Source of the DNA: Hymenobacter negativus
Lineage (GTDB): Bacteria > Bacteroidota > Bacteroidia > Cytophagales > Hymenobacteraceae
DNA: 64,000 bases
Direction: 5' to 3'
Assembly (NCBI RefSeq): GCF_017571495.1
Contig: NZ_JAGETZ010000007.1
Location: 233,222-297,221, forward strand
Of this stretch, positions 44,345-53,471 are shown one piece after another. Each line of letters opens with the position of its first letter. Position 1 is the first letter of the stretch. Below the pieces are notes generated by a model, which saw only the letters and a list, made by a program, of their open reading frames with translations, was not told the DNA's origin and ran no database searches. The translations under genes were made by a program, and so were the position numbers.

Positions 44345-45037
44345 TTAGTTTTTGGGCATTTTGGCTACCTCTTCCAAGGTCACCACGCGGTAGGAAATGC
44401 CCATGATGGCGGCATTCTCTTCCACGGTATTCTTGAAGCCAGCCTTCTGGCGGCGCGTATTTACCCCGGCCACATCCTTGATTGGCCATACAAATGGGCG
44501 CTGGCTTTCGCGGCGGCCGGTGGCCGGGTTGGTCACATTGTAGCCCATGGCCTGGGTGCCGTAGAGCTGTTCTTTGCCCTCGCGCATAAGCTGGCGGTCC
44601 AGCATCTGGGCGTAGAAGTAAAAGGGTAATTCGCCTTTGTTAGCAGCTTTTTTGATGAGCGGCAGGTAGCGGTCGATTTCATCGGAATGCTGGATGACGT
44701 ACCAGGCGGCTTCGTTTGTGGGCTCACCCACCAGGGTCTTGCCGGGGTAGCCATACTGCTTTAAAATAAGGCGCATCCGCAGCAGATTCAGCGAGTCCGT
44801 CCGCATCATCTGACGGGGAATGTAAGTGGGCAGGCTCTGTCGCGTTACGCCCAGTGCCCGGGCCAGAGAGTCGGGCCGGAAGCGTTGATGCGGATTAAAC
44901 AACATGCTCCGCCACTTTTGGTCGACGGCATAAATACTGTCCAGCTCCCGTTTCAGGTCCGGGTTGAACTGGTTTTGGGCCCGGCCTGAAAACGCCGCAA
45001 GCAGCAAAAGCAACAGGAGGGAAGCGGTGGCTTTCAT
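44345..45037 (-). CDS. Secreted protein, DUF6624-like
   Basis: A 230-residue protein with a signal peptide (MKATASLLLLLLLAAFSGRA-Q). 'RELDSIYAVDQKWRSML', 'LKQYGYPGKTLVGEPTNEAAWYVIQHSDEIDRYLPLIKKAANKGELPFYFYAQMLDRQLMREGKEQLYGTQAM' resembles DUF6624 (QHSD and the DR..M..G..QLYGTQ motif). The match is from memory. The C-terminal part mentions no known catalytic motif. It is 8 bp before the ElaA-type gene and probably co-transcribed. Function unknown. Confidence 0.78.
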   Translation of the reverse strand: MKATASLLLLLLLAAFSGRAQNQFNPDLKRELDSIYAVDQKWRSMLFNPHQRFRPDSLARALGVTRQSLPTYIPRQMMRTDSLNLLRMRLILKQYGYPGKTLVGEPTNEAAWYVIQHSDEIDRYLPLIKKAANKGELPFYFYAQMLDRQLMREGKEQLYGTQAMGYNVTNPATGRRESQRPFVWPIKDVAGVNTRRQKAGFKNTVEENAAIMGISYRVVTLEEVAKMPKN

Positions 45038-45081
45038 GGCAAGGAGTGAACGGCAGGAGAAAGCCAGTAGCGCTCAAAAAT

Positions 45082-45119
45082 AATTCCGGCCCGCTGCATA
45101 TGCAGCGAGCCGGAATTAA
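45082..45119 (-). terminator. Terminator of the Ser/Thr-rich gene
   Basis: taattccggc pairs with gccggaatta and encloses a second stem (ccgctgcat/atgcagcg). On the minus strand it is followed by a U-rich tract. Confidence 0.7.
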
Positions 45120-45147
45120 TAAAAAAGGATGCAAAAGGCCGCAGCTT

Positions 45148-45489
45148 TTATTTTTTCGGCGCCGGCGAGTTGTTCGCGCTTTTGCTGATGCTTTCGATGT
45201 TACTGCTGCCTGTGGCCCCGGCCTGGCGCGTCGACTTAGTCGTTGAGCTGGTGCGCGAAGCCTGGGTAGCGCCAGTGGCCGGTGCCGTATTAATGGGCTT
45301 ATCTGTGCGCTGCCCTTTGGCCGGCGAGGCCGTGGGCCGCGAATTAACGGCCGATGGCGCGGGCGTATCCGCGTTGTTGGTTGAGGAACGCTGCGCCGCC
45401 GAGCCGGACCCACTCCGGGTAGGAGAAGTCTGGGCCGAAGCAGTGGTGATAGTCAGGGCTAAAGCGGCTAAAACAAAAAGGCTTTTCAT
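45148..45489 (-). CDS. Small secreted Ser/Thr/Ala-rich protein
   Basis: A 113-residue protein with a clear signal peptide (MKSLFVLAALALTITTASA-Q). The mature ~94 residues are low-complexity, rich in Ser, Thr, Ala, Pro and Lys ('SGSGSAAQRSSTNNADTPAPS', 'TSSTTKSTRQAGATGSS'), ending PAPKK, and likely disordered. No family recognised. Similar small proteins can be cell-wall or outer-surface spacers, but nothing in the sequence shows this. It has its own terminator. Confidence 0.65.
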   Translation of the reverse strand: MKSLFVLAALALTITTASAQTSPTRSGSGSAAQRSSTNNADTPAPSAVNSRPTASPAKGQRTDKPINTAPATGATQASRTSSTTKSTRQAGATGSSNIESISKSANNSPAPKK

Positions 45490-45635
45490 AACAATGGAAG
45501 TTGAAAACGTGGATAAGGAATACTAGGCCTTACGGCGTTTCAACGGCCACCGTTGGTACTGAAATGCCACTGTTTAGCTTGTTTGCATAGCCCGGTCCTT
45601 CCGAAGCTGTGCTTTTACTTCGGAGGACTCGCGCC

Positions 45636-48600
45636 TTACGCTGTCACGGCTTCCTCGCTGCTCAGCTCGTTGAGCACCCGCTTGGCCTGTTGAATGGAGC
45701 GCACTTCATCAAATGTCACAATCAATTGCTCCTTGTGCTCCTTCAGCTTGGCCGTGCGCGGGTGCGTCTGCACGTAGTTGAGGATGGTGCCGAACTGCTC
45801 GCCCTGGAAATAGGCTTTGTGGTCGTCATCAGCCGCCAGATAGCCTTTCAGGGTGTCGCGCTTGAGCGTGATTTTGGTGAAGCCCACCTTGCAGGCCTGC
45901 CAACGCAGCCGCACGATGTCGGCCAGCTGTTCCACTTCGGGCGGCAGCGGGCCAAACCGGTCCGTCATGCTCGTGAGCAGTTTCTGCAGCTCTTCCTGCT
46001 TCTGGGCGCGGTCGAGCTTGGCATAGAGCTGTAGGCGCTCCGACACGTTGCTCACGTACTTTTCCGGTATCAGGACCTGTTGGTCTGTTTCCACGTTGCA
46101 TTCGCGCGAGCGGCCCGCGCCAGCCGCCATTTGCAGCCGCTGTGCCGAGTCGCCGAGGAACAGGTCGCGGAATTCAGTTTCCTTCAACTCCGTCACGGCC
46201 TCATCCAGAATCTGGTGGTAGGTTTCATAACCAAGGTCATTGATGAAGCCCGACTGCTCACCGCCCAGCAGGTTGCCCGCGCCGCGAATGTCCAGGTCGC
46301 GCATGGCCACGTTGAAGCCTGCGCCCAAGTCCGAAAACTCCTCCAGGGTACTCAGCCGCTTGCGCGCATCCGAGGGCAGGTTGGCCACCGGTGGCGTAAG
46401 CAAATAGCAGTAAGCCTTGCGGTTGGAACGTCCCACGCGGCCGCGCATCTGGTGCAGGTCGCTCAGGCCGTGCAAGTGGGCGCGGTTGATGATGATGGTG
46501 TTGGCATTGGGAATATCCAGGCCCGACTCGATGAGGTTGGTGCTCACCAGCACGTCGTACTCGCCCTCCACGAACTTCATCATGCGCTTCTCTAGCATGT
46601 CGCCCTCCATCTGTCCGTGAATGGTGGTAATGCGGGCATCGGGCACCATGCGCAGTATCATGGCGGCCTGTTCGTCCAAATCTTTCACGCGGTTGTGCAC
46701 AAAAAACACCTGCCCGCCGCGCTTCAACTCCCGAGCCACCGCGTCTCGAATCAGAATCTCATCGAATACATGCAGCTCCGTCTGAACCGGCTGCCGGTTG
46801 GGTGGCGGCGTGGCAATTACGCTCAGGTCGCGGGCACCCATCAGCGAGAAGTGCAGCGTACGCGGAATCGGCGTGGCCGACAGCGTGAGCGTGTCCACGT
46901 TCACTTTCAGCTCCTTGAGCTTGTCCTTGGTTTTCACCCCGAACTTCTGCTCCTCATCAATCACCAGCAGCCCCAAGTCTTTAAACTTAATGTCCTTATT
47001 GGTCAGCCGGTGCGTGCCAATTAAAATGTCGGTTTTGCCTTCGGCCACGCGCTGGAGCGTCTCCTTGATTTGCTTGGTGGTTTTGAAGCGGTTGATGTAT
47101 TCCACCGTCACGGGCAGCGTGGCCAACCGGTCGCGGAAGGTCTTGTAGTGCTGCATGGCCAGGATGGTGGTGGGCACCAGCACAGCCGCCTGCTTGCCAT
47201 CGGCCACCGCCTTGAAGGCCGCCCGAATGGCCACTTCGGTCTTGCCAAAGCCCACGTCGCCGCACACCAGCCGGTCCATGGGATGGGGCTGCTGCATGTC
47301 GTTTTTCACGTCCTCGGTGGCTTTGGCCTGGTCGGGCGTGTCCTCGTAAATGAAGCTCGATTCCAGCTCGGCCTGCATGAAGCCATCGGGTGAAAAAGCG
47401 AAGCCCGGCGCCGTCTTGCGCTTGGCATACAGCCGGATAAGGTCGGCCGCAATGTCCTTCACCTTCTTCTTTACCGACTTCTTCTTGTTCTCCCACTCCG
47501 GCGAGCCCAGCTTGCTCATGGTGGGCGGCGAGCCTTCCGCGCCACTGTACTTCGCAATCTTATGCAGCGCGTGAATGCTCACCGTCAGCACATCGTCATC
47601 GCGGTATACCAGCCGGATGGCCTCCTGAATTTGCCCGTTAATGTCCACCTGCGTCAGCCCCGCAAAGCGTGCGATGCCATAGTCCTGGTGGGTCACGTAG
47701 TCGCCGGGCTGCAGGGTTTTCAACTCGCGCAAGGTCAAGGCCTTCTTCTTGGAGAATTTCCGGGTTTCCTGGGCCCGGTAGTAGCGCTCAAACAGCTGGT
47801 GGTCGGTGTACACAGCCAGCTCAAGCTGTTCGTCCACGTAGCCCTCGCGCAGGGCCAGCAGCAGGTGCTGGAACTGCACGTTGTTGTCCAACTCGTCAAA
47901 AATGGTCCGCAGCCGGTCGGCCTGGCGCACGGTATCGGCTGCAATTATCGTGGTGAAATTCCGCAGCTGGTTTTCGCGCAGGTTCTTCGCCATGCGCTCA
48001 AATTCCTTGTTGAAGCTTGGCTGTGGCTTAGCCGCAAACTGGAACGTTTCGGCATTCTTAAAGTGGAAGCGCTTGCCAAATTCCACTACCGCAAACTCAT
48101 CCAGCAGCTTCTTAAAGCTCTTGCCTGATTCAAATAAATCGGCTGGCTTGCTCACAATCTGCATGCCATGCGCCTCGGCGAGCATCTGCTCGAAATTGGC
48201 TTCGGCTTTCTCAAACAGCTCGCTCACCACATCCAGCGTCTGCCGCACGTCCTTCACCCAAATGCAGGCCGTGCGCGGCAGAAAGTCGAAGAAAGCTTCC
48301 CGCGTTTCGTGTAGCATCTTCGTCTGCACATTAGGAATGATGCTGATGCTCGGCCGCGGCTCCACCGAAAGCTGGGTCTCGGGGTTAAACGTCCGAATAC
48401 TTTCAATTTCATCGCCGAATAATTCCAGGCGAAACGGCAACTCATTCGCGTAGCTAAACACGTCCACAATGCCGCCGCGCACCGCATATTGCCCGGCCTC
48501 ATACACGAAATCCGTCTTCTCAAAGTCGTATTCACCTAGCAATTCACCCAGGAAATTTACGTCCAGCTTGTCGCCCACTTTCGCGTTGAAGGTGTTCTTT

Positions 48601-49049
48601 ACCAGGCTTTGTCGGTTGATTACCTTCTCCGTCAGCGCTTCCGGATACGTCACAATAAACACGCTGTTGCCGCTGCCAGCCGCCCGCGTGGTGTTCAGCC
48701 GGTTTAAGGCCTCGGCACGCATCAGCACATTGGCGTTTTCCGTTTCATCAAACTGATACGCCCGCTTGTAGGAGCTGGGGAACAGCAGCGCCTCCGGTCC
48801 CTCCGGCAGCAAGTGCTGCAAGTCGGAAAGGAAGTAAGCCGCTTCCTCTTTGTCGTGCAGAATGAACACGTGCGGGTGCTGTCCGTGCGCCACGGCTGCG
48901 GCTACCACGGCATCCTGGCTGCCTACTAGGCCACGCAGGTGCAGGCGCACGCTGCTGGGGTCGGGTTTGGCGGCGCCACGCAAGCGGGCGGCCAGGGTTT
49001 GCAGCTCGGGCGAAAGGCGATAGAGGCGGAGAAAGTCGGCTACTTGCAC
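45636..49049 (-). CDS. mfd: Transcription-repair coupling factor
   Basis: A 1,137-residue protein with all Mfd parts in order: UvrB-like region, RNA-polymerase-interaction domain ('LKTLQPGDYVTHQDYGIARFAGL'), RecG-like helicase with Walker A 'GDVGFGKTEVAIRAAF' and DEEQ box 'VIDEEQKFG', 'SATPIPRTL', 'QMRGRVGRSNRKAYCYLL', and a C-terminal TRCF domain. Mfd removes RNA polymerase stalled at lesions and recruits UvrA. The start is GTG 49049 (MQVADFLRLYRLS); no better ATG nearby. Confidence 0.96.
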   Translation of the reverse strand: MQVADFLRLYRLSPELQTLAARLRGAAKPDPSSVRLHLRGLVGSQDAVVAAAVAHGQHPHVFILHDKEEAAYFLSDLQHLLPEGPEALLFPSSYKRAYQFDETENANVLMRAEALNRLNTTRAAGSGNSVFIVTYPEALTEKVINRQSLVKNTFNAKVGDKLDVNFLGELLGEYDFEKTDFVYEAGQYAVRGGIVDVFSYANELPFRLELFGDEIESIRTFNPETQLSVEPRPSISIIPNVQTKMLHETREAFFDFLPRTACIWVKDVRQTLDVVSELFEKAEANFEQMLAEAHGMQIVSKPADLFESGKSFKKLLDEFAVVEFGKRFHFKNAETFQFAAKPQPSFNKEFERMAKNLRENQLRNFTTIIAADTVRQADRLRTIFDELDNNVQFQHLLLALREGYVDEQLELAVYTDHQLFERYYRAQETRKFSKKKALTLRELKTLQPGDYVTHQDYGIARFAGLTQVDINGQIQEAIRLVYRDDDVLTVSIHALHKIAKYSGAEGSPPTMSKLGSPEWENKKKSVKKKVKDIAADLIRLYAKRKTAPGFAFSPDGFMQAELESSFIYEDTPDQAKATEDVKNDMQQPHPMDRLVCGDVGFGKTEVAIRAAFKAVADGKQAAVLVPTTILAMQHYKTFRDRLATLPVTVEYINRFKTTKQIKETLQRVAEGKTDILIGTHRLTNKDIKFKDLGLLVIDEEQKFGVKTKDKLKELKVNVDTLTLSATPIPRTLHFSLMGARDLSVIATPPPNRQPVQTELHVFDEILIRDAVARELKRGGQVFFVHNRVKDLDEQAAMILRMVPDARITTIHGQMEGDMLEKRMMKFVEGEYDVLVSTNLIESGLDIPNANTIIINRAHLHGLSDLHQMRGRVGRSNRKAYCYLLTPPVANLPSDARKRLSTLEEFSDLGAGFNVAMRDLDIRGAGNLLGGEQSGFINDLGYETYHQILDEAVTELKETEFRDLFLGDSAQRLQMAAGAGRSRECNVETDQQVLIPEKYVSNVSERLQLYAKLDRAQKQEELQKLLTSMTDRFGPLPPEVEQLADIVRLRWQACKVGFTKITLKRDTLKGYLAADDDHKAYFQGEQFGTILNYVQTHPRTAKLKEHKEQLIVTFDEVRSIQQAKRVLNELSSEEAVTA

Positions 49050-49240
49050 AAAAAATCAGGCTAGGGGAGCAAATGAACTAGCCCGGCCAGAGTAATTCCT
49101 GGTCGGGCAGCGGGGTAAATACACGGGAGCGGCAGCGAAGGTTTCCGGGGCTGCCCGTAGCTTCGTTGCCAGTTTAGTTGTCAGGCCAACAATAGTTCGT
49201 GCAGCCAACAAACCAACAACTGACGCCTACAAACTAACGC

Positions 49241-49978
49241 ATGCGCGGCTCTTCTCATCTGGCCATCGGCCTCATCACCGGCGTGGCCATTGCCGGGCTG
49301 GCTCCCAGCATCCCGTTCTCGCTGGCCGGCATTGCGCTGGCCGGCTTCTCCAGCCTCGCTCCCGACCTCGACCACCCCGAAAGCCGCCTCAGCAAGCGCC
49401 TCGGCTTCACGCAGAACTACGTGCGCTGGGCCTTTGCTTTTGGGGCGCTGGCTCTGGCGGCCTACGCCTACTTTCAAACGCGGCCCGGGGCCGAGCAGCG
49501 CCTGTACTACACCGGCGCGCTGGCCTTCGGGCTGATTGGCGTGGGCATGCAGGGCGGTTCGGCCCGGCGGCTGGCACTGCTGTTCACTGGGCTGGCCACG
49601 GTGGTGGCGGGCCTCTACACCGAGCAGCTTTGGCTGAGCCTGTTGGGCACCTTTGTGGCGTTGGCTCCCTTCACCACGCACCGTTCTTGGACGCACACTC
49701 TTTGGGCCACCGCACTCTGGACCTACATCGGCCACCTGGCCGACCAGCACCTCGGCTGGCGCGGTGTGGCACTGTATGCAGGCGGCGGCTACGTGTCTCA
49801 TTTGTTGGCTGATACACTGACGAAGTCGGGGGTTCGCTGGTTGCTGCCGATTCCGCTTTGCTTCAGAGTTCCGCTCATCAGCACCGGTTCGGCGAGTGGC
49901 AACGCAATGGAGGTGGGCATTTGCGTCGGCTATGCCCTGCTGGTGCTGGGACTGGTAGTGGGCCACATGGGTTTCTAG
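49241..49978 (+). CDS. YdjM-type membrane metal-dependent hydrolase
   Basis: A 245-residue inner-membrane protein. 'SSHLAIGLITGVAI' and 'SLAPDLDHPESRLSKRLG' are the HxxxG and DLDHPES motifs of the YdjM/DUF457 family; later 'THRSWTHTLWATALW' provides the second His cluster. About six hydrophobic segments. The family is annotated as membrane-bound, LexA-regulated metal-dependent hydrolases, with no clear substrate. No LexA box was searched for. Confidence 0.9.
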   Translation: MRGSSHLAIGLITGVAIAGLAPSIPFSLAGIALAGFSSLAPDLDHPESRLSKRLGFTQNYVRWAFAFGALALAAYAYFQTRPGAEQRLYYTGALAFGLIGVGMQGGSARRLALLFTGLATVVAGLYTEQLWLSLLGTFVALAPFTTHRSWTHTLWATALWTYIGHLADQHLGWRGVALYAGGGYVSHLLADTLTKSGVRWLLPIPLCFRVPLISTGSASGNAMEVGICVGYALLVLGLVVGHMGF

Positions 49979-50352
49979 CCCGAAAATGCCCCAAAGCAGT
50001 TCAGCAGGGCCGTAGCGTAATGTATATGCTTGTTGCAAAAGTCAGCCAAGTACATTAGCTTCGCAGCAGATATGCCGGCCGCTTAGGCATGTATTGGTAT
50101 TGCTTCGTGTTATTATTCTGCGTTTTCAATCGTTTGCGACGCCAAATATTCATAAAACCCAATTAATTTACCTTTCCACGCCGATTTTTTGCCTGCTACT
50201 CAGGCAGCTTCGCCGGGCCACAACTCCTCGTTATTCCGAACCGCCAAGAATTTGTGCCGGAATCCTCATTCCGCACAGTTCGCAGGGTTTTTTCGATTGT
50301 GCAACCCTCTTCCCACTCCTAACACATTTCTTAACTTTACTTAACGCATCCA
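49979..50352. other. Intergenic region, about 370 bp, AT-richer than surroundings
   Basis: Between the YdjM-type gene and the NYN gene. An open frame runs through 50094-50399 but its composition is not protein-like and it overlaps the NYN start. A TAacTTTA sequence at 50332-50339 resembles a Bacteroidota -7 element, but no -33 element at the right distance is seen. Confidence 0.5.
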
Positions 50353-51360
50353 ATGAACCAGATGAACAGCCCCTTGATTCGGGTTGGTGTCTTTTATGAC
50401 GGCAACTATTTCTTAAAAATTAGCGACTATTATTATTTCCAGCACGAGCGTAAGGCGCGCATCAGCCTTGAAGGTTTGCACGAATACATTCGTCATCAAG
50501 TTGCTGAAGAAGAAGATGTAGATGTTCGTCTGGCGCAAATTACAGATGCTCATTTTTTTCGCGGCCGCCTCTCAGCTACCGAAGCCCGCGACAAGGACCG
50601 CCTGTTCCATGACCGCCTGCTCGACGACATTCTGATGAACCTGGGCGTGCAAACGCACTACATGGCCCTCAAAACCCGCGATGGCCGCCTCCAGGAAAAA
50701 GGCATCGACGTGTGGCTGAGCCTCGAAGCCCTAGAACTCGCCCTGCATAAAACCCTCGACGTGGTCGTGCTCATCGCCGGTGATTCCGACTATGTGCCTC
50801 TCATCCGCAAGCTCAACACCGTGGGCACCCGCGTGATGCTGCTGAACTGGGACTTCAAATACGAAGATTTCAAAGGTGAAACCCGCGTTACGCGCGCCTC
50901 ACAGCAACTGCTGGAGCAAGTGACTTACCCAGTGGCCATGCACGACGTGATTGACCGCGGCCTGGAGCAGCAGGACGAAGTGGTGGAAGCCATGTTCGTG
51001 AACCAGTCGGAGCCTGCTGCTTTCGCGCCCAGCACGGCTGCTGCACCCAAACTGGCCCGTCCTACTGGCCCTACCGCCGCTGGCCCCGTGGGTACGCTCG
51101 GCATGAGCACCATCAAAAATCTGAAAAACGGTTTCGGTTTCGTGGTAATGCCCCCGAACAACCTGTTCTTCAGCTACGCCGACCTAACTGAGGGTGACTT
51201 CAACGACCTGCGCGAAGGCGACTGGGTAGAATTCACCGTGGGCCGCAACCACCGCGACGAGGACTGCGCCCGCAACGTGCGCAAGGTGCCCGCTCCGCAA
51301 ATGACCGACGGCGAGGACGAGTACGAGCCCGTAGGCCTGCACGCTTCGGCCGAACTGTAA
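50353..51360 (+). CDS. NYN-domain nuclease fused to a cold-shock domain
   Basis: A 335-residue protein. Residues 8-200 form a NYN (PIN-like) domain with acidic residues Asp16 (FYDGNYF), Asp119 (KGIDVWL), Asp144 and Asp146 (GDSDYVPL) that would bind metal. A Pro/Ala-rich linker (about 215-248) leads to a cold-shock-like domain at 250-312 with RNP-like motifs 'NGFGFV' and 'LFFSYADL'. The C-terminus is acidic. Family knowledge: NYN domains cut RNA, and cold-shock domains bind single-stranded RNA. An RNA endonuclease with its own RNA-binding module is a reasonable reading. Confidence 0.88.
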   Translation: MNQMNSPLIRVGVFYDGNYFLKISDYYYFQHERKARISLEGLHEYIRHQVAEEEDVDVRLAQITDAHFFRGRLSATEARDKDRLFHDRLLDDILMNLGVQTHYMALKTRDGRLQEKGIDVWLSLEALELALHKTLDVVVLIAGDSDYVPLIRKLNTVGTRVMLLNWDFKYEDFKGETRVTRASQQLLEQVTYPVAMHDVIDRGLEQQDEVVEAMFVNQSEPAAFAPSTAAAPKLARPTGPTAAGPVGTLGMSTIKNLKNGFGFVVMPPNNLFFSYADLTEGDFNDLREGDWVEFTVGRNHRDEDCARNVRKVPAPQMTDGEDEYEPVGLHASAEL

Positions 51361-51456
51361 GAGGCCGGCCATTGCGAGTGGAGCGAAGCGCAACGCAGCA
51401 ACCAAACACCAGCGAAGCTAATTGGTCCTTTCAATACCAAGTACTTAGAAGATGTG

Positions 51457-51491
51457 AAAAGCCCCGGCACTATGCAGTGCCGGGGCTTTTT
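51457..51491. terminator. Bidirectional terminator hairpin
   Basis: aaaagccccggcact pairs with agtgccggggctttt across a 4-nt loop, between convergent genes. Fragments of the 'cattgcgag' repeat flank it (51369-51390 and around 51530-51590). Confidence 0.85.
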
Positions 51492-51596
51492 GCGTTTGAA
51501 AAGATATTGTCACAACTCAGGAATGGGCGTGTTGAGAGGACGGATTAGCTCCGCTGGCCGTTGTTTGCCACAACCTGTGGCCTTGCAATGCCAGGG

Positions 51597-52130
51597 TCAC
51601 TCCATCACCAGCTTGGCAAAGTCGCGCTTGTTGGCCGGGTAGCGGTTAAACGTGCCCAGGCCCCGGGCTACCGCGACCTCTTCCTGCCCTTCTATTACCC
51701 GATAAATTATGCAACTGCTTACTAACAAGGAGTTGCCGGCGTGGTCGACCATGCCCCGGGCCACCAGCGCATCGTGCAGATGGACGGCGTGCAGGTAGTT
51801 CATCTTGAATTCGACCGTAGACACAAACTCCAGTTTAGTGAAGGCTAAGGTGAGGGCTGCCGCGCCCAGTGCCGCATCCATGAGGCCGGCCAGCACACCG
51901 CCGTGGCAGGTGTTGGGGGAGGAGAGGTGCTCGGCCTGCACAGTCATGCGGTATTCGGCTAGCCCGGGCCGGGGCACAGTAAGAACCATGCCATTGGTGC
52001 GGCCATAGTGGTTCATCTGATTATAGGCTGCTACCATGGTGGCCAGTTCAGGTAGGGAAGGAGAAATGTCTGACACAATAAGAAGCGGGTGGGTTTGGAA
52101 GTAAAGACGAAAGAATTGGATGCCGTGCAT
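51597..52130 (-). CDS. PaaI-type hotdog thioesterase
   Basis: Up to 177 residues. 'SSPNTCHGGVLAGLMDAALGAAALTLAFTKLEFVSTVEFKMNYLHAV' is the hotdog helix with the HGG motif of PaaI/YbgC thioesterases; the fold continues with 'VARGMVDHAGNSLLVSSCIIYRV'. These hydrolyse aryl- or acyl-CoA. Start uncertain: ATG 52130 is the longest, but the first ~18 residues (MHGIQFFRLYFQTHP) look like upstream DNA; GTG 52076 (VSDISPSLPEL) is a good alternative. Confidence 0.82.
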   Translation of the reverse strand: MHGIQFFRLYFQTHPLLIVSDISPSLPELATMVAAYNQMNHYGRTNGMVLTVPRPGLAEYRMTVQAEHLSSPNTCHGGVLAGLMDAALGAAALTLAFTKLEFVSTVEFKMNYLHAVHLHDALVARGMVDHAGNSLLVSSCIIYRVIEGQEEVAVARGLGTFNRYPANKRDFAKLVME

Positions 52131-52269
52131 TCAGCCTTGCTAAGCATTTGTCCGGCTGATTATTCTGCCAATCAAGCAGAGACAGAGATTCTGTTGCTGA
52201 GGACCGTCTTGCACTAATTCAAATGGTGCAAATATGACAAGGTCTTTCGCAAGCTCTGGATAACGGGCA

Positions 52270-52725
52270 TTATAGCAGCTTGCGCATCAAAAAGTGCAGT
52301 AGTACGCCAAATAATGTATGCGACGGCTCCACCACCACATAACCTAGCCGTTGGTAGAATCCCACAGCGGTTTCCCGCGAATGCAGCACAATTTCGTTGA
52401 GGCCTGCTGCTTGGGCTTGCGCTTCGAGATAGGTCACTACCTGCTGCCCCAGGCCCTGGCCGGCGGCCTCAGGGGCCACAGCCATGAATCGGATTTGGCC
52501 CTGGTGTTCGCCTATGGGCTGTAGCATGCCCACTGCCAGCGCAGTGGCTGCATCAGGGGCCAGAAGGAGGGCGTGGATGGTGTCGGGCTCCTCATCGGCG
52601 GGCACGCGCTCCGAGCCGACGGGTTGCTGCCAAGGTGCCCGCAATACGGCGTAGCGCAACTGATAGTAGGCTGTCCATTCAGTTGGGGTGCGAGGTGGAT
52701 GAATAGGAAGAGACGCGGGTTTCAT
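52270..52725 (-). CDS. GNAT N-acetyltransferase
   Basis: A 151-residue cytoplasmic protein with the acetyl-CoA loop 'IRFMAVAPEAAGQGLGQQVVTYLEAQA' and a C-terminal 'HSRETAVGFYQRLGYVVVEP' typical of GNAT enzymes. N-terminal 'YYQLRYAVLRAPWQQPVGSE' is common in the ElaA-like/phospholiposome-modifying subgroup, but the acceptor is unknown. ATG 52725 (MKPASLPIHPP) is preferred over 52755. It is divergent from yajQ. Confidence 0.88.
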   Translation of the reverse strand: MKPASLPIHPPRTPTEWTAYYQLRYAVLRAPWQQPVGSERVPADEEPDTIHALLLAPDAATALAVGMLQPIGEHQGQIRFMAVAPEAAGQGLGQQVVTYLEAQAQAAGLNEIVLHSRETAVGFYQRLGYVVVEPSHTLFGVLLHFLMRKLL

Positions 52726-52827
52726 GAGGCAAGTATGAAGCAGAACCAGAACCAAGGCCCATTTGGGGCGTTACCTTTACGGCCCGGTCACGGCCGGTTT
52801 TCTCTTCAAAACTACATCCACCCCGCC

Positions 52828-53319
52828 ATGGCATCCTTCGACATCGTGAGCAAAGTTGACCCGCAAACCCTGGAAAATGCGGTGAATACGGCCCAAAAAG
52901 AACTCCAGACCCGCTACGACCTGCGTGATACCAAAGGCGGCATCGAACTCAACAAAAAGGAAAACACCATTCTGCTCTCGTCCGAAAATTCCATGCGCAT
53001 CAAAGCGCTGGAAGACATCCTGCTGGGCCGTGTGGTGAAGCAGGGCATCGACGGCACCAGCCTCGACTTCAGTGCTGATGAGCAGCCTAGCGGCCAGCTT
53101 ATCAAGAAAACCATCAAGGTGCGCGCCGGCGTTGATAAGGAGTTTGGTCGCAAAATCATCAAGGCTATCAAAGATTCCAAAGTGAAGGTAGAAGCCCAGA
53201 TGCAGGACGACCAGGTACGCGTAACATCCAAGAAAATCGACGATTTGCAGGCCGCCATCGCCGTGCTGCGTAAGGCCGATATCGGCCTGCCGCTGCAATT
53301 TGTGAACATGAAAAGCTAA
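52828..53319 (+). CDS. yajQ: YajQ family nucleotide-binding protein
   Basis: A 163-residue protein from ATG 52828: 'MASFDIVSKVDPQTLENAVNTA' is the invariant YajQ start, followed by 'RYDLRDTKGGIELN', 'IIKAIKDSKVKVEAQMQDDQVRVTSKKIDDLQAAIAVLR' and 'GLPLQFVNMKS'. In Xanthomonas and others YajQ-type proteins bind cyclic di-GMP; other members bind nucleic acids or GTP. Cytoplasmic. The open frame upstream to 52573 is not used. Confidence 0.94.
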   Translation: MASFDIVSKVDPQTLENAVNTAQKELQTRYDLRDTKGGIELNKKENTILLSSENSMRIKALEDILLGRVVKQGIDGTSLDFSADEQPSGQLIKKTIKVRAGVDKEFGRKIIKAIKDSKVKVEAQMQDDQVRVTSKKIDDLQAAIAVLRKADIGLPLQFVNMKS

Positions 53320-53471
53320 TGGTTGGATAAGTGAATTGGCTTCGGCTAGCACTTCCTGAAAAAAGCAGGCTCTATTGGTAATGCGCCGGGCCGTTTCACG
53401 ATTCAGTGTTCCCCAATTTATTAACTCAGCCATTCACTCTTTTACCAATTCACTCCTTTAAATCCCCTGCC

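Noticed and set aside
50094..50399. 101-residue open frame before the NYN gene
   Set aside because: It overlaps the NYN start, has an odd composition and no family resemblance; more likely a leader region.
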